A stretch of DNA of 64,000 nucleotides from an uncultured Exiguobacterium sp. (GCA_913775715.1 CAJYMC010000009.1:1-64000), one strand, 5' to 3'; positions 24,157-38,363 are shown, numbered from the stretch's first letter. Program-made: numbers and translations. The notes: generated from the sequence alone by a model not told the origin.

Positions 24157-25704
24157 TTATTTCTTCAATACGATCGATTTACCAGTCATCTCTGCTGGTT
24201 GGTCCGCTCCGAGGAGATCAAGGACCGTTGGTGCGAGGTCAGCGAGTGCACCTGTGAGTGGTTCAAGGAGTTCAACGTCCTCGACCGTCACGATACATGG
24301 AACGGGTTCTGTCGTATGCGCCGTCATCTTACTGCCGTCAGCATTGAGGACTTTATCCGCGTTCCCGTGGTCAGCCGTGATGACTGCCGCGCCGCCTTTG
24401 CTGAGAATCAAGTCAACGACTTTCCCAAGACACTCATCGACAGCTTCGATCGCCTTTTTCGTCGGCTCGAGCATACCCGAGTGACCGACCATATCCGGGT
24501 TTGCGAAGTTGAGGATGATCGCGTCGTGTTTGTCCGAGTTGATTGCGTCGACGAGCGCGTCTGTGACTTCATAGACGCTCATCTCAGGTTTCAAGTCGTA
24601 TGTCGCGACTTTTGGTGAAGGGATCAAGATCCGATCTTCCCCTTCGTATGGTTCTTCACGTTGTCCGTTGAAGAAGAACGTGACGTGCGGATACTTTTCC
24701 GTTTCCGCGATGCGTAGCTGTTTGAGACCTTGTTTTGACAATGTCTCACCAAGCGTATTCTTGATGTCTTCAGGCGGGAAGACGATGTCCGTATCGATCG
24801 CATCCGAGTACTTCGTCATCGAGACGAGTAGCAGGTTCTTCGGTGCGTTGTCCGGAATTTCGAATCCGTTGAAGCCACCTTTTTCTTTGTAGACTTTCGA
24901 AAGCTGAATCGCACGGTCAGGACGGTAGTTGAAGAACACGATCGCATCGTTATCGTGGATCGGTGCGACTGGCGTACCGTCTTCCTGCACGACAACAGTT
25001 GGTTCGATGAACTCATCCGTTACGTCTTGTTTGTACGAAGCTTCAACCATGCCGATTGGATCCTTCGTCGTTGGACCTTCACCGAACGTGATGACGTCAT
25101 AGACTTTCTTGACGCGCTCCCAACGGTTATCGCGGTCCATCGCATAGTAGCGACCAGAGATACTCGCGAATTGTCCAACATTCAATTCGTCCATCTTCGC
25201 TTGCGCGTCACGGAGGAAACCAGCGCCCGATTGTGGGTCGCAGTCACGACCGTCCGTGAAAGCATGGAGGTAGACTTTTTCGATTTCGTGAAGTTTCGCG
25301 AATTCGAGCACCGCATATAAGTGGTTGATGTGACTGTGGATTCCACCGTCAGAGACCAAACCGAAGATATGAAGCGCTGAACCGTATTTCTTCACGTGAC
25401 CTGCCGCATCGTTCATCGCTTGACGCGAGAAGAACGAGCGATCCTTGATTGCGTTGTTGATTCGGGATAGCGATTGATAGACGACGCGACCTGCACCGAT
25501 GTTCAGGTGACCCACTTCTGAGTTCCCCATTTGACCTTCAGGCAAACCGACGTATTCGCCTTTCGCATTCAACAACGTATGCGGGTATTGACCCCAGTAA
25601 CGGTCGAAGTTCGGTTTGTTTGCCGCCGTAACGGCATTTCCGAACTCCTCGTCACGCATACCAAAACCATCAAGGATGATCAGTGCGACTGGGCGTTTTT
25701 TCAT
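24157..25704 (-). CDS. gpmI: 2,3-bisphosphoglycerate-independent phosphoglycerate mutase
   Basis: The 515-aa enzyme has the alkaline-phosphatase-type metal site: LIILDGFG at the start, catalytic serine in [17 protein letters not shown], and [10 protein letters not shown] late. It interconverts 3- and 2-phosphoglycerate with manganese. ATG 25704 directly follows the tpiA stop; the GGAGGCG ribosome site lies inside the end of tpiA. Confidence 0.99.
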   Translation of the reverse strand: MKKRPVALIILDGFGMRDEEFGNAVTAANKPNFDRYWGQYPHTLLNAKGEYVGLPEGQMGNSEVGHLNIGAGRVVYQSLSRINNAIKDRSFFSRQAMNDAAGHVKKYGSALHIFGLVSDGGIHSHINHLYAVLEFAKLHEIEKVYLHAFTDGRDCDPQSGAGFLRDAQAKMDELNVGQFASISGRYYAMDRDNRWERVKKVYDVITFGEGPTTKDPIGMVEASYKQDVTDEFIEPTVVVQEDGTPVAPIHDNDAIVFFNYRPDRAIQLSKVYKEKGGFNGFEIPDNAPKNLLLVSMTKYSDAIDTDIVFPPEDIKNTLGETLSKQGLKQLRIAETEKYPHVTFFFNGQREEPYEGEDRILIPSPKVATYDLKPEMSVYEVTDALVDAINSDKHDAIILNFANPDMVGHSGMLEPTKKAIEAVDECLGKVVDLILSKGGAAVITADHGNADKVLNADGSKMTAHTTEPVPCIVTVEDVELLEPLTGALADLAPTVLDLLGADQPAEMTGKSIVLKK

Positions 25705-26457
25705 TTAAATCGCCTCCAACAGTTTGAGGAACGATCCTGTCTCAAGACTAGCACCGCCGACGAGCGCGCCGTCGATGTCTGGTTGAGCCATATATTCTTT
25801 GATGTTTTCCGGTTTGACGCTACCACCGTATTGGATGCGGACAGCTTCTGCTGCTTCAGCACCAAATTCAGCTGCAACGACGTCACGGACGAATTTACAA
25901 GAATCTTGTGCATCTTGTTCTGTCGCTGATTTACCTGTTCCGATTGCCCAGACAGGTTCGTATGCGACGACGAGATTTTTCACTTGGTCGACAGTAAGAC
26001 CTTTAAGGCTGTTTGCTGTCTGTTCGCGGATGACGTCTTCGAACTTGCCGCCTTCACGCTCTTCCAGTGTTTCACCTACACAAACGATTGGAACGAGACC
26101 GTGCTCGAACGCTTTTTTCGCTTTGCTGTTGATGAACGCATCTGTTTCGCCGAAGTACTCACGACGCTCAGAGTGACCGAGGATGACGTATGTCACGTCG
26201 AGTTCTTTGAGCATGAGCGGGCTGATTTCACCAGTGAACGCACCGCTCTCTTTGTCGTACATGTTTTGAGCACCGATCTTAAGATCCGTACCAGCTGCTG
26301 CTTCTGTCAAGTGTGCCAAGAATACTGCTGGCGCACACACAGCTGCGTCGACTGTCGTCGAAGCAGGTACAGCTCCTTTGACTTCCTCAACGAATGCGAC
26401 TGCATCCTTGAGCGTCAGATTCATCTTCCAGTTACCTGCGATAATTGGTTTACGCAT
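25705..26457 (-). CDS. tpiA: Triosephosphate isomerase
   Basis: The 250-aa TIM barrel has N and K in AGNWKMN, catalytic H in LGHSERR and catalytic E in [14 protein letters not shown]. It interconverts dihydroxyacetone phosphate and glyceraldehyde-3-phosphate. It lies between pgk and gpmI in the glycolytic operon. Confidence 0.99.
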   Translation of the reverse strand: MRKPIIAGNWKMNLTLKDAVAFVEEVKGAVPASTTVDAAVCAPAVFLAHLTEAAAGTDLKIGAQNMYDKESGAFTGEISPLMLKELDVTYVILGHSERREYFGETDAFINSKAKKAFEHGLVPIVCVGETLEEREGGKFEDVIREQTANSLKGLTVDQVKNLVVAYEPVWAIGTGKSATEQDAQDSCKFVRDVVAAEFGAEAAEAVRIQYGGSVKPENIKEYMAQPDIDGALVGGASLETGSFLKLLEAI

Positions 26458-26484
26458 TGAGAAACACTCCCTTGTGAACTTAGA

Positions 26485-27669
26485 TTACTTGTCGTTTAGC
26501 GCTTCGACACCAGGAAGAGCTTTCCCTTCCATGAATTCGAGACTTGCTCCACCACCTGTAGAGATGTGGCTCATTTTGTCAGCAAGACCGAATTTCTCTG
26601 CCGCAGCAGCTGAGTCGCCACCGCCGATGATTGAGTACGCATCGCTGTCCGCAAGAGCTTGCGCGACACCTTTTGTACCGTTTGCGTATTTATCGAGTTC
26701 GAATACGCCCATCGGTCCGTTCCAGACGACGAGTTTCGAGTTCTTGATTGCCTCTGCATAGAGTTCAACCGTTTTTGGACCGATATCAAGTGACATGTGA
26801 TCGGCTGGGATCTCTGTGATGTCACGTGGTCCGACATATGTTTCTTCTCCGAATTCCTTCGTGATGACGCAGTCGATTGGCATGAGGAACTTAACGCCTT
26901 TTTCTTCTGCTTTCTTCATGAATTCCTTCGCTTGGTCGATTTTGTCGACCTCAAGAAGTGAAGTACCGACTTCGATACCACGAGCTGTGAGGAACGTGTA
27001 CGATAAGCCGCCACCGATGATCAACGTATCGACGATGTCGAGTAAGTGATCGATGACACCGATTTTGTCCGCTACTTTCGAACCACCGATGATTGCCGTG
27101 AACGGGCGATCTGGGTTAGAAAGAGCTTTACCGAGAACTTGAAGTTCTTTTTCGATAAGAAGACCGGCAACTGCTGTGTCGACATGGTGTGCGATACCTT
27201 CTGTCGATGCGTGTGCACGGTGTGCTGCGCCGAACGCGTCGTTGACGAAGACGTCAGCGAGTTTCGCGAATCCTTTAGCGAGCTCTTCGTCGTTTTTCGT
27301 TTCACCAGGGTAGAAGCGGACGTTCTCTAAGACGACGACATCGCCGTTTTCGAGTTTGCTGACTGCCTCTTCTGCAACTGGACCGTATGCTTCTTCAACG
27401 AGCTTGATGTCTTTACCAAGCAATTCGCTGAGGCGTGCTACGACTGGTGCAAGTGAGAACTCAGGGTTCTTTTCGCCTTTTGGACGACCCATGTGGCTAG
27501 CGAGAATGACTTTTGCTCCGCCGTCGATCAAGTGCTTGATCGTTGGGAGTGCAGCACGGATCCGTGTGTCATCCGTGATTTTACCGTCTTCCAACGGTAC
27601 GTTGAAATCCACGCGTGTAAATACGCGTTTTCCTTGTACATCGATGTCGCGAATCGATTTCTTATTCAT
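26485..27669 (-). CDS. pgk: Phosphoglycerate kinase
   Basis: The 394-aa protein has the substrate-binding start [32 protein letters not shown], and the nucleotide loop [13 protein letters not shown] near the C terminus. It makes ATP from 1,3-bisphosphoglycerate. GGAGGACGAATGT precedes ATG 27669. Confidence 0.99.
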   Translation of the reverse strand: MNKKSIRDIDVQGKRVFTRVDFNVPLEDGKITDDTRIRAALPTIKHLIDGGAKVILASHMGRPKGEKNPEFSLAPVVARLSELLGKDIKLVEEAYGPVAEEAVSKLENGDVVVLENVRFYPGETKNDEELAKGFAKLADVFVNDAFGAAHRAHASTEGIAHHVDTAVAGLLIEKELQVLGKALSNPDRPFTAIIGGSKVADKIGVIDHLLDIVDTLIIGGGLSYTFLTARGIEVGTSLLEVDKIDQAKEFMKKAEEKGVKFLMPIDCVITKEFGEETYVGPRDITEIPADHMSLDIGPKTVELYAEAIKNSKLVVWNGPMGVFELDKYANGTKGVAQALADSDAYSIIGGGDSAAAAEKFGLADKMSHISTGGGASLEFMEGKALPGVEALNDK

Positions 27670-27730
27670 ACATTCGTCCTCCGTCTCTTACGTATAGTGA
27701 GGGGCGAATGCCCCTCCCGCTTTTTTCCGC

Positions 27731-27767
27731 AATAAGAGCGGAGACTAATATCGTTTCCGCTCTTATT
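27731..27767. other. Intergenic hairpin between gapA and pgk
   Basis: A perfect 12-bp inverted repeat (AATAAGAGCGGA / TCCGCTCTTATT) without a good T tract. It lies 24 bp after gapA. Such hairpins in this operon can cap or process mRNA so that gapA message outlasts the rest; that role is inference. Confidence 0.6.
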
Positions 27768-27790
27768 CAATTGCTATTTAATTGCTCGAA

Positions 27791-28840
<1,050 letters not shown>

Positions 28841-28851
28841 TCAAAAGGGGG

Positions 28852-29880
28852 TTACCCTTTCAAAATCGAAGCTGCTGCGCCTTCATCCGTAATTAGGATG
28901 ATGTCTGGCGACTGTTTGACATAGGCGTTGATCGCTTCTGCCTTCGAATGACCACCTGCGACGACGATGACGTGTTCGACTTGCTTCAAGTCATCCAGTT
29001 GAAGACCAACCGTCTTGACCCGGTGCACGATGTTCCCGTCTCGGTCGAAGTAATATCCGAATGCTTCCGCTACTGCCTGTTCATGTTCCAGTCGGGTCAG
29101 GAGATCCTCAGACGCGCGACGACGTTTTGCCATCGTTTTCGCCTCACCAATTCCATGTACCACGATTGAAGCACCTTTAATCATTTGAAGCACATTTTTT
29201 ATGCTCGGCTCTTCGATCATCTTGACGAACGTCTCTGTACTGACCATGTCCGGGATGTGAAGCAGATGATAATCACTTTGAGCGCGTGATGCCATCCGTG
29301 AGCATACTGTGTTCGCTTGTAATTCTAGCGTTTCTCCCAGTCCTCCGCGTGCCGGAACGAACGTCATTGGACGGTGTTCCTTGTCTGGCGACATCATCGC
29401 CGCGACGGATGCCATCGTTGTACCGCCTGTGACAGCGATCGTATTGTGATGGTCTGAAGAAAGCTCTCGTTTGAGTCGTGCGACGGTTGCCCGCCCCATG
29501 TCTCGCTGTACCCAGAAGGTTTCATCGGAATCACCCGGTACGATGACGACGTCCCGTACTCCAAGTCTCTCTTTCAAGGCTTTCGCCATGTCTGAGATCC
29601 CTGCGAGTTCTCCCATGATGCTGTGCATGCTGCGAAGAACATTTCGTCCTTCATCCGTCAAGGACATCCCTTGCGTCGCGACCTCTAGGAGGTCTTGCTG
29701 CTTCAAAAAGTCGACTTCCCGCCGTAAGACGCGTTCCGTCAAGCCAAGGCTTGTCGCAAGTGTACGTCGTCCGATCGGTTGCATCAGTCGCACATAATGA
29801 AGGATGTCGTAGCGTGTCTGCATTTCTTCGATCAGATCAGGCACGATTCGTTTTTGGATCTGGACTAACTGCCGAATCAT
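28852..29880 (-). CDS. cggR: Central glycolytic genes regulator CggR
   Basis: The 342-aa SorC/DeoR-type repressor starts with MIRQLVQIQKRIVPDLIEEM, a winged helix including RRTLATSLGLTERVLRREVD, then a sugar-phosphate-binding domain (AVTGGTTMASVAAMM, VPARGGLGE). In B. subtilis its effector is fructose-1,6-bisphosphate, which relieves repression of the operon. ATG 29880 with GAGGAGAGGG upstream is preferred over the longer frame start at 29985. Confidence 0.96.
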   Translation of the reverse strand: MIRQLVQIQKRIVPDLIEEMQTRYDILHYVRLMQPIGRRTLATSLGLTERVLRREVDFLKQQDLLEVATQGMSLTDEGRNVLRSMHSIMGELAGISDMAKALKERLGVRDVVIVPGDSDETFWVQRDMGRATVARLKRELSSDHHNTIAVTGGTTMASVAAMMSPDKEHRPMTFVPARGGLGETLELQANTVCSRMASRAQSDYHLLHIPDMVSTETFVKMIEEPSIKNVLQMIKGASIVVHGIGEAKTMAKRRRASEDLLTRLEHEQAVAEAFGYYFDRDGNIVHRVKTVGLQLDDLKQVEHVIVVAGGHSKAEAINAYVKQSPDIILITDEGAAASILKG

Positions 29881-29906
29881 GTATTTCCCTCTCCTCTCAA
29901 GTAGCT

Positions 29907-29942
29907 GGACGCTTTCTGTCCCGCATGTCATAACGTGTCCCA
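29907..29942 (-). promoter_or_regulatory. CggR operator
   Basis: On the minus strand two GGGAC half-sites (GGGAC-N6-TGAC and CGGGAC-N6-CGTC) form the tandem pattern known for CggR. The gap between the halves looks one base shorter than in B. subtilis. It lies just downstream of the predicted transcription start, so binding would act as a roadblock. Confidence 0.78.
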
Positions 29943-29956
29943 CTTGGTACACCGTT

Positions 29957-29985
29957 ATCATAACAGTCCATTTCTCGCCTTGCAA
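29957..29985 (-). promoter_or_regulatory. Promoter of the cggR-gapA operon
   Basis: TTGCAA (29980-29985), 17 bp, TATGAT (29957-29962) on the minus strand, upstream of the CggR operator. Confidence 0.75.
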
Positions 29986-29995
29986 GTCTCGTTTC

Positions 29996-30256
29996 TCAAG
30001 TTTTTTGAAGTAAGCGGTTTCTTATCGTTTCCGTCTCGAATTTGCCATAACTCCAGATTTCCTCGTCATGCATGACGACCGGAATCTCATATAAGAACCG
30101 TAGACTGAGCGCTTCATCCTGATCAATGTTGACTTCCTCGAACGTCCATTCCGGAAACTCATCGAGTACGAAGTCGAGTAAGATGGCGGCCTCTTCACAT
30201 AGCGTACATCCCGGACGTGAATAGAGTGTTAAGTGTCTGTGTCGTTTTAATCCCAT
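29996..30256 (-). CDS. Glutaredoxin-like thiol protein
   Basis: The 86-aa protein has a thioredoxin fold with the redox pair CTLC (17-20 in SRPGCTLCEEA) and a cis-proline in YEIPVVMHD. It probably reduces a protein disulfide in the cytosol. It starts within the last codons of rpoN (10-bp overlap), so the two are cotranslated. The gene ends before the cggR promoter, which partly overlaps its tail region. Confidence 0.87.
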   Translation of the reverse strand: MGLKRHRHLTLYSRPGCTLCEEAAILLDFVLDEFPEWTFEEVNIDQDEALSLRFLYEIPVVMHDEEIWSYGKFETETIRNRLLQKT

Positions 30257-31389
30257 TCTGATTGCGCCTTCCTTTGCTGCATCGTTTTTTTCGTTAAACC
30301 AAGCGCTGCCCGGTACTTCGCGACCGTCCGCCGTGCGACTGTCAGACCGTCTGCTTGCAGCCGATCCGTCAATTGCTGATCACTTAACGGACGATCGCTA
30401 TGTTGAATGTATTCGGCGATCCGCCGTTTAATCAAAAAACTTGAATCTCCGCTTGTCGTCCGTGAGACGAACAAGTCTTCTAAAGCAACGAGACCATGGA
30501 CCGTCTCGACGTACTTCGCAGCAATCGCTCGACCAATCGTTGACGGATGATGTCCCGTCGCCGCAGCGACTTGTTTTTTCGTCAATGTCTCAAGATACAG
30601 TTCACCTTTGAACCAGCGTTCTTGTCGCTCAATCAAGACCGAGAGGATGGCATGCATCGTAACGCGACGTCGTTCGTACGCGCGCAAAAAAGGCGTTGCC
30701 TCTTTTAGTTCGAGCCACGTCTGATCCGTATCGAGTGTCATCCAGTCGATCTGAAGTTTTCCATCTAACAGGTGAATCCGTGCTTCTGCCATGACCGGTC
30801 GTTCTTCTTTAGGAAGATCCGGTGTCCGGCTCAGCCGCGTCAATCGTTTTCGCAACCGCGCTCGATCCTGTTCACTGTACTGAGCGAACACCTGACTCGC
30901 GGGTTCATGTCGCAACCGATCCGTCAGTCCGATCAATTCCGTGTCGTCTAACTCGACTGCCTGTAACCATTGGCACTCGCGTTCCGAGCGGGCAGCGATG
31001 CCGACTGGTTCACATTGTTGTAAGAGTGTCCGTGCTTCTGTAATCGTTGCGACATCGGTCGAGAAGGATGCAGCGAGCAGCTCGTCCGACGTCCGCAATA
31101 AACCGTCCGCTTCTAAATACACGATGAGTTGTTCCGCCATATATCCTATTTCCTGTCTGACTGATTCTAAACGTATTTGTGCAAGAAGCTCGTCTTCATA
31201 GGATGCCAAATGTCCTGCCATCTGCTCGACCTCTAGCAAAACCTGATTCGGGTAATGACGATGCAACCGTCGTTTCAACCGTCGCCATTCCTCCTCGAGC
31301 TCAGCTGCTGGTTGCTCAAGTACATGTAACTGATACTGTTGTGACGCCGATAACGTCATCTGTTGCGTCTGTTCCTGGCGTTGATCCAT
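30247..31389 (-). CDS. rpoN: RNA polymerase sigma-54 factor
   Basis: The 380-aa protein has a glutamine-rich region I (QQMTLSASQQYQLHVLEQP), a core-binding region and the C-terminal RpoN box in VARRTVAKYRAALGL, which reads the -24 element. It is shorter than the roughly 430-480 aa norm, with an abbreviated region II. Sigma-54 needs an AAA+ activator and usually serves amino acid or sugar use (levanase, acetoin) in Bacilli. Position just upstream of cggR matches B. subtilis sigL. Confidence 0.93.
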   Translation of the reverse strand: MDQRQEQTQQMTLSASQQYQLHVLEQPAAELEEEWRRLKRRLHRHYPNQVLLEVEQMAGHLASYEDELLAQIRLESVRQEIGYMAEQLIVYLEADGLLRTSDELLAASFSTDVATITEARTLLQQCEPVGIAARSERECQWLQAVELDDTELIGLTDRLRHEPASQVFAQYSEQDRARLRKRLTRLSRTPDLPKEERPVMAEARIHLLDGKLQIDWMTLDTDQTWLELKEATPFLRAYERRRVTMHAILSVLIERQERWFKGELYLETLTKKQVAAATGHHPSTIGRAIAAKYVETVHGLVALEDLFVSRTTSGDSSFLIKRRIAEYIQHSDRPLSDQQLTDRLQADGLTVARRTVAKYRAALGLTKKTMQQRKAQSEWD

Positions 31390-31491
31390 CGATTCCCCTC
31401 CTCCTCTTCTTATTATAGAAGAAACGTTTTAAAAAACGTGCTCTTAGCCTCTTTTAAGTCGCTAAGGAAAAGAAAAGTCATGCTTCCCTAT

Positions 31492-31520
31492 TGCTTTCCT
31501 GAAAAAATGTCGCTATACTA
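31492..31520 (+). promoter_or_regulatory. Promoter of the tRNA-Arg gene
   Basis: TTGCTT and TATACT are 17 bp apart, about 25 bp before the tRNA. The 31390-31490 stretch otherwise holds the rpoN leader and no gene. Confidence 0.65.
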
Positions 31521-31542
31521 TTAATTGTTCAGTACATCAGAT

Positions 31543-31618
31543 GCACCCGTAGCTCAGGGGATAGAGCACTGGTTTCCGGTACCAGGTGTCGGGAGTTCGA
31601 ATCTCTCCGGGTGTACCA
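31543..31618 (+). tRNA. tRNA-Arg, anticodon CCG
   Basis: The 76-nt cloverleaf has acceptor GCACCCG paired with CGGGTGT (one G-U at the top), D-arm with AGCTCAGGGGATAGAGC, anticodon loop TTCCGGT, T-arm with GTTCGAATC, and an encoded CCA. It reads CGG codons. It stands alone, with its own promoter and terminator. Confidence 0.96.
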
Positions 31619-31631
31619 TTTATTCAACTTC

Positions 31632-31665
31632 AAGGCAATGCCAGCAATGGCATTGCCTTTTTTCT
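31632..31665 (+). terminator. Terminator of tRNA-Arg
   Basis: Perfect 11-bp stem AAGGCAATGCC / GGCATTGCCTT followed by T6. Confidence 0.92.
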
Positions 31666-31726
31666 ATATTGATATGTTTCATTTGCCCCGGTAATGGAAA
31701 AATACCTAAAAGTCGCATCGTATCTT

Positions 31727-31756
31727 TTGACCAATATTGACCAAAGGATTATGATA
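31727..31756 (+). promoter_or_regulatory. clpP promoter overlapped by a CtsR box
   Basis: TTGACC (31728-31733), 17 bp, TATGAT (31751-31756). The heptad repeat TTTGACCAATATTGACC (31727-31743) matches the CtsR operator pattern and covers the -35, so clpP should be repressed until heat or protein stress inactivates CtsR. Confidence 0.85.
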
Positions 31757-31806
31757 AGGGTAAGTCGAATAGGAAGCTACATACCAACTATAAGGAGGCA
31801 AAGACT

Positions 31807-32385
31807 ATGTTAATTCCAACAGTCATCGAACAAACAAACCGCGGGGAACGTGCTTACGATATCTACTCACGTTTGCTAAAAGACCGCATCATTCTTCTCG
31901 GGAGCGCGATTGACGACAACGTCGCCAACTCAGTCGTTGCCCAACTTCTGTTCTTAGCAGCAGAAGATCCAGATAAGGAAATCTCGCTTTACATCAACAG
32001 CCCAGGTGGTTCGATCACTGCCGGTATGGCGATTTACGATACAATGAACTTCATCAAGCCACAAGTCTCAACGATTTGTATCGGTATGGCAGCATCGATG
32101 GGTGCGTTCTTGCTCCAAGCGGGCGCAAAAGGAAAACGTTTCGCGTTACCAAACGCTGAAATCATGATCCACCAACCGCTCGGTGGTACACAAGGTCAAG
32201 CATCGGATATCAAAATCCATGCGGAGCGTATCATCAAAATGCGTGAGCACCTCAACAAGATCATGGCTGAAAACACAGGACAACCACTTGAAGTCATTGA
32301 ACACGATACAGAGCGTGACAACTTCATGTCAGCACAAGCTGCTGCTGATTACGGTCTCATCGACCGCGTCATGGAACGTGCATAA
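31807..32385 (+). CDS. clpP: ATP-dependent Clp protease proteolytic subunit
   Basis: The 192-aa serine peptidase has Ser98 in GMAASMGAF, His123 in MIHQPLGG and Asp near 172. It forms a tetradecamer that degrades unfolded or tagged proteins, including SsrA-tagged ones, with ClpX or ClpC. AAGGAGG precedes ATG 31807. It is monocistronic. Confidence 0.99.
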   Translation: MLIPTVIEQTNRGERAYDIYSRLLKDRIILLGSAIDDNVANSVVAQLLFLAAEDPDKEISLYINSPGGSITAGMAIYDTMNFIKPQVSTICIGMAASMGAFLLQAGAKGKRFALPNAEIMIHQPLGGTQGQASDIKIHAERIIKMREHLNKIMAENTGQPLEVIEHDTERDNFMSAQAAADYGLIDRVMERA

Positions 32386-32392
32386 GTCATTT

Positions 32393-32426
32393 AAAGTGTC
32401 TCCTTCGGGAGGCACTTTTTTTGTAT
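32393..32426 (+). terminator. Terminator of clpP
   Basis: Stem AAAGTGTCTCC / GGAGGCACTTT with a TTCG loop and T7, 8 bp after the stop. Confidence 0.93.
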
Positions 32427-32466
32427 TTGTAGGAAAGCGAACTCTTCTCTATTTATCTGTACATAA

Positions 32467-32501
32467 CAAAAAAACCTCCCGTTCCTTGTAGAACGAGAGG
32501 T
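32467..32501 (-). terminator. Terminator of the 78-aa regulator gene
   Basis: Minus-strand 11-bp stem ACCTCTCGTTC / GAACGGGAGGT with T7, just after the stop at 32508. Confidence 0.88.
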
Positions 32502-32507
32502 CGATGA

Positions 32508-32744
32508 TCAGTCGATCAAGTCTGTGATATCTGAAACGATGTCGTGGTTTTCACGAATCAGCGAGTAGATCGCGTTCGCATGTGGCGAAAGCTCTTCTTC
32601 TGCTTGTAATTGTTTCAGGAATAAAGATGTTGCGAACGCAACGAGCGTGCTTTTCGGTACACCGATTGATTTTGCTTTTTTCGTTAATACTTCGTCAAAC
32701 TTCGCATCGACTGTCAGCGAAATACGTTTCTTTTCGTTAGCCAT
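32508..32744 (-). CDS. Small ribbon-helix-helix-like protein
   Basis: The 78-aa protein starts MANEKKRISLTVDAKFDEVLTKKAKSIGVPKSTLVAF, a beta strand plus two helices as in CopG/Arc-type DNA-binding proteins, followed by a short acidic helix. It is monocistronic between clpP and whiA. It is probably a transcriptional regulator; the target is unknown and no toxin gene is adjacent. Confidence 0.72.
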   Translation of the reverse strand: MANEKKRISLTVDAKFDEVLTKKAKSIGVPKSTLVAFATSLFLKQLQAEEELSPHANAIYSLIRENHDIVSDITDLID

Positions 32745-32826
32745 TTCAAAAACTCCTTAATTCGAACATTTAGTTGCATCGACTATATATTATAGTAGAC
32801 TATGGTTCATCCCGCAAGCGACCCTC

Positions 32827-33783
32827 TTATAAGGCCCCTGTCATCGACTCTCCATTCCGTACTTTTTCAGCGATTTGATCAATCTTCCGCAACCGGTGAT
32901 TGATTCCTGATTTTGAGATGGAGCCGCTTTCGACCATCTCCCCGAGCTCTTGTAACGTGACGTCTTGATGTGTCACGCGCAAGATCGCAATCTCCTTCAA
33001 CTTATCCGGTAAAACATCGAGCCCGACCGTCCGCTCAAGGAACTTGATGTTCTCGACTTGACGTAATGCCGCACCGACCGTCTTATTGAGGTTCGCCGTC
33101 TCACAGTTGACGAGACGGTTGACCGAGTTACGCATATCTTTTAAGATTCGGACGTCCTCGAACCGTAGCATCGATTGTGTCGCATCGACGAGCTTAAGGA
33201 AATCGGAAATCTTTTCGCTCTCCTTGATATAAAGGATGTGTCCCTTTTTCCGTTCGATCGCTTTCGCGTTCAAATCAAAGACGTTCGATAGACCACGAAG
33301 CGCCGCATTATGTTCTTCATATAAACTGAAGATTTCTAAGTGATACGACGACGTCGCCGGATTGTTGAGCGAACCACCGGCGAGGAACGCTCCTCGTAAA
33401 TACGCGCGTGCCTTTCGTTCATCGTTTAAGATCGTATCACTGATTGAACGAATCATCGTGAACCCTTCTCCAAGGATTCCGAGGTCTTGTAAAATCTTAT
33501 CAGCCTGTTGTTTGACGCGGACGATATAGACATTATTCTTTTTCAGACGCATTTTCTTCCGCACGAGCAGATCGAGATGGACTCCGTATGCTTTTTTCAA
33601 CAGCGAATAGATCCGGCGAGCAATCGAAGCATTCTCGGTCGAGATATCGAGTGTCAGACCACGTCCGAGACCGAACGAGATCGCACCGTTCATCCGGGCG
33701 AGCGCCGCGAGTTCCGCTTTCATCTCGTGATCGGTGATCGGGATCTGCGTTAATTCTTTTTTGACTTCTGAGGCAAAGCTCAT
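32827..33783 (-). CDS. whiA: DNA-binding protein WhiA
   Basis: The 318-aa protein has the homing-endonuclease-like N domain ([30 protein letters not shown], then [17 protein letters not shown]) without catalytic residues, and a C-terminal HTH ([27 protein letters not shown]). In Bacilli it affects chromosome segregation and division. It overlaps yvcK by 4 bp. Confidence 0.97.
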   Translation of the reverse strand: MSFASEVKKELTQIPITDHEMKAELAALARMNGAISFGLGRGLTLDISTENASIARRIYSLLKKAYGVHLDLLVRKKMRLKKNNVYIVRVKQQADKILQDLGILGEGFTMIRSISDTILNDERKARAYLRGAFLAGGSLNNPATSSYHLEIFSLYEEHNAALRGLSNVFDLNAKAIERKKGHILYIKESEKISDFLKLVDATQSMLRFEDVRILKDMRNSVNRLVNCETANLNKTVGAALRQVENIKFLERTVGLDVLPDKLKEIAILRVTHQDVTLQELGEMVESGSISKSGINHRLRKIDQIAEKVRNGESMTGAL

Positions 33784-34778
33784 GTCAGCTCCTCCTTCCC
33801 TTCGAGTTGACGCATCCGTCGAATGGACAACACCTTTCGCATGACAAGACTTGCGACCGCATCTGAGTCATGACGGATGAAGTGATGATTGTAATCGACG
33901 ATATCGTCTGCCAGCACTTCGACGCCTGCGAGTTCGAATTGTTTTTCATTATAGGTGACGATGTCGGCATGATCCTTTTGATACTTTTTCAAGTAACCGG
34001 CATCGATTGACTCGTTATTGACGATGATCGTATCGACGACACCTTGACCGAGAAAACGTTCAAGCGTCGATAAGTGCTCATTGGCTGTAAATGCCGTCGT
34101 CTCGCCTGGTTGTGTCATGACGTTACAAATATAGACGACTGGAGCCAGCGACTGCTGGATCGCTTCCCGAATCTCGTCGATCAAGACGTTCGGGATGATA
34201 CTCGTATAAAGACTTCCTGGTCCAAGGACGATCACATCAGCATCGAGAATCGCTTGAATCGCCTCCGGTACCGGACGGACATCCTGTTCCTCAAGGAAGA
34301 TTCGTTCAATCTTCTTACCGACCGTCGGAATCAGTGACTCACCTTTGACGATCGTCCCGTCCTCGAATTCGGCACATAACGTGATTGTGCGCTCTGTCGC
34401 CGGATACACTTTCCCTTCCGCGTTCAACAGTTGACCCATGACACCGATCGCTTCGACGAATGAACCGTTACAGAGTTGCGTCGCTGCCGTCAGCATTAAG
34501 TTCCCTAGCGAATGACCGTGTAAGCCTTCGCCTGTCTCGAAACGATATTGCATGATCCGGTCCATCAAGGTTTCCGACTTCGATAAGGCGACGATGACGT
34601 TTCGAATATCGCCCGGCGGCAACATATTGAATTCTGTCCGCAGACGACCAGAACTTCCCCCATCATCGGCGACCGTGACGATCGCTGTGATATCAAGTGG
34701 ATAATGCTTCAGTCCACGAAGAAGCGTCGAGAGTCCTGTCCCGCCACCAATGGCGACGACTTTACGTTCCCATTTCAT
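33780..34778 (-). CDS. yvcK: Gluconeogenesis factor / UDP-sugar-binding protein YvcK
   Basis: The 332-aa protein of the CofD-like family opens with [21 protein letters not shown] and has [11 protein letters not shown], typical of YvcK/MgfK. It binds UDP-sugars and links wall synthesis to carbon source. ATG 34778 is used because GAAGGAGGAGAAGTG precedes it; the frame extends upstream to 34898 without a site. It overlaps rapZ by one base (TGATG). Confidence 0.96.
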   Translation of the reverse strand: MKWERKVVAIGGGTGLSTLLRGLKHYPLDITAIVTVADDGGSSGRLRTEFNMLPPGDIRNVIVALSKSETLMDRIMQYRFETGEGLHGHSLGNLMLTAATQLCNGSFVEAIGVMGQLLNAEGKVYPATERTITLCAEFEDGTIVKGESLIPTVGKKIERIFLEEQDVRPVPEAIQAILDADVIVLGPGSLYTSIIPNVLIDEIREAIQQSLAPVVYICNVMTQPGETTAFTANEHLSTLERFLGQGVVDTIIVNNESIDAGYLKKYQKDHADIVTYNEKQFELAGVEVLADDIVDYNHHFIRHDSDAVASLVMRKVLSIRRMRQLEGKEELT

Positions 34779-35647
34779 CACTTCTCCTCCTTCGCATGCA
34801 CATAATCCCGATGGTTCGTCTCGATGTGGTACTGCGTGGCAAATTCCTTGCTGATTGCTTCCGCGAACGTGATCGAACGATGCTTCCCGCCTGTACAACC
34901 GAGGGCGATGACGAGTTGTGATTTCCCTTCCCGCTCATATTGCGGAATCAGGAACTCGAGCAAATCAACAAGTTTCTTATAGAACAGCTTTGCTTCCGGC
35001 CACTGCATGACATACGACGCGACTTCTTCATCGAGTCCTGTCTTTGGACGCAACTCTGGAATGTAGAACGGATTCGGTAAGAAGCGCAGGTCAAAGACGA
35101 GATCGGCATCAAGCGGTAAGCCGTGTTTAAAGCCAAACGACATGACGTTGACCGTAAACGGAATCCGTTCCCCTGTCGTAAATTCCTTCAAGAGGCGTTC
35201 TTTTAGCGCAAGCGGTTTGATATCACTCGTATCAATCAACATCTGTGCCTTGTCACGGAAGCCTTCGAGTAAGGTCCGCTCACGTTCAATCCCGGTCAAT
35301 GGTGAGTCGGTCGGTGCAAGCGGATGGGAACGACGCGATTCTTTATAACGGCGTACGAGGACATCGTTACGCGCATCGAGATAGAGCATCCGCGTTTGTA
35401 AGTTCGTCTTTTTCAAATCTTCATAAACGACGAAAAAACTATCAATGAAATCACGCGCACGTGTATCGATGGCAACGGCGATTTTAGGACGCACTTGTCC
35501 GATGACTTCGATGAGTTGTGGCAATAACGTCGGTGGTAGATTGTCAACGCAGAAATAGCCCAAATCTTCAAAGCTGTTCATTGCGACTGTCTTTCCAGCC
35601 CCACTCATACCCGTGATGATCACAAGTTGCGGTTGATTCTGTTCCAT
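34778..35647 (-). CDS. rapZ: RNase adapter protein RapZ (YvcJ)
   Basis: The 289-aa P-loop protein has Walker A GMSGAGKT (13-20), DNLPP, and the C-terminal [10 protein letters not shown] segment of the family. YvcJ hydrolyses nucleotides and affects competence gene expression in B. subtilis. First gene of rapZ-yvcK-whiA. Confidence 0.97.
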   Translation of the reverse strand: MEQNQPQLVIITGMSGAGKTVAMNSFEDLGYFCVDNLPPTLLPQLIEVIGQVRPKIAVAIDTRARDFIDSFFVVYEDLKKTNLQTRMLYLDARNDVLVRRYKESRRSHPLAPTDSPLTGIERERTLLEGFRDKAQMLIDTSDIKPLALKERLLKEFTTGERIPFTVNVMSFGFKHGLPLDADLVFDLRFLPNPFYIPELRPKTGLDEEVASYVMQWPEAKLFYKKLVDLLEFLIPQYEREGKSQLVIALGCTGGKHRSITFAEAISKEFATQYHIETNHRDYVHAKEEK

Positions 35648-35707
35648 CTTTTCGCCCTCCAGACAACAGTTCCGTGTGTATTTTTCGCTTCTTTCTCAGT
35701 ATATCAT

Positions 35708-35754
35708 AAAAAAAGAGCCAGCTTCACTGAAGGTACCTTCAATGAAACTGGTTC
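35708..35754 (-). terminator. Terminator of trxB
   Basis: Long minus-strand stem GAACCAGTTTCATTGAAGG / CCTTCAGTGAAGCTGGCTC followed by T7, directly after the trxB stop. Confidence 0.93.
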
Positions 35755-35758
35755 GTTA

Positions 35759-38267
<2,509 letters not shown>

Positions 38268-38363
38268 GATTCAAGCCCCCATAAATAGTAAACTGGTTTC
38301 GTAGTTGCAGACACAAGAATACCCTATCTCTAGGAGGCATGCAACAGAAAAAAACGCCGGAGT

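Noticed and set aside
32508..32744. Antitoxin of a toxin-antitoxin pair
   Set aside because: No toxin gene is adjacent; clpP and whiA flank it with terminators or promoters between.
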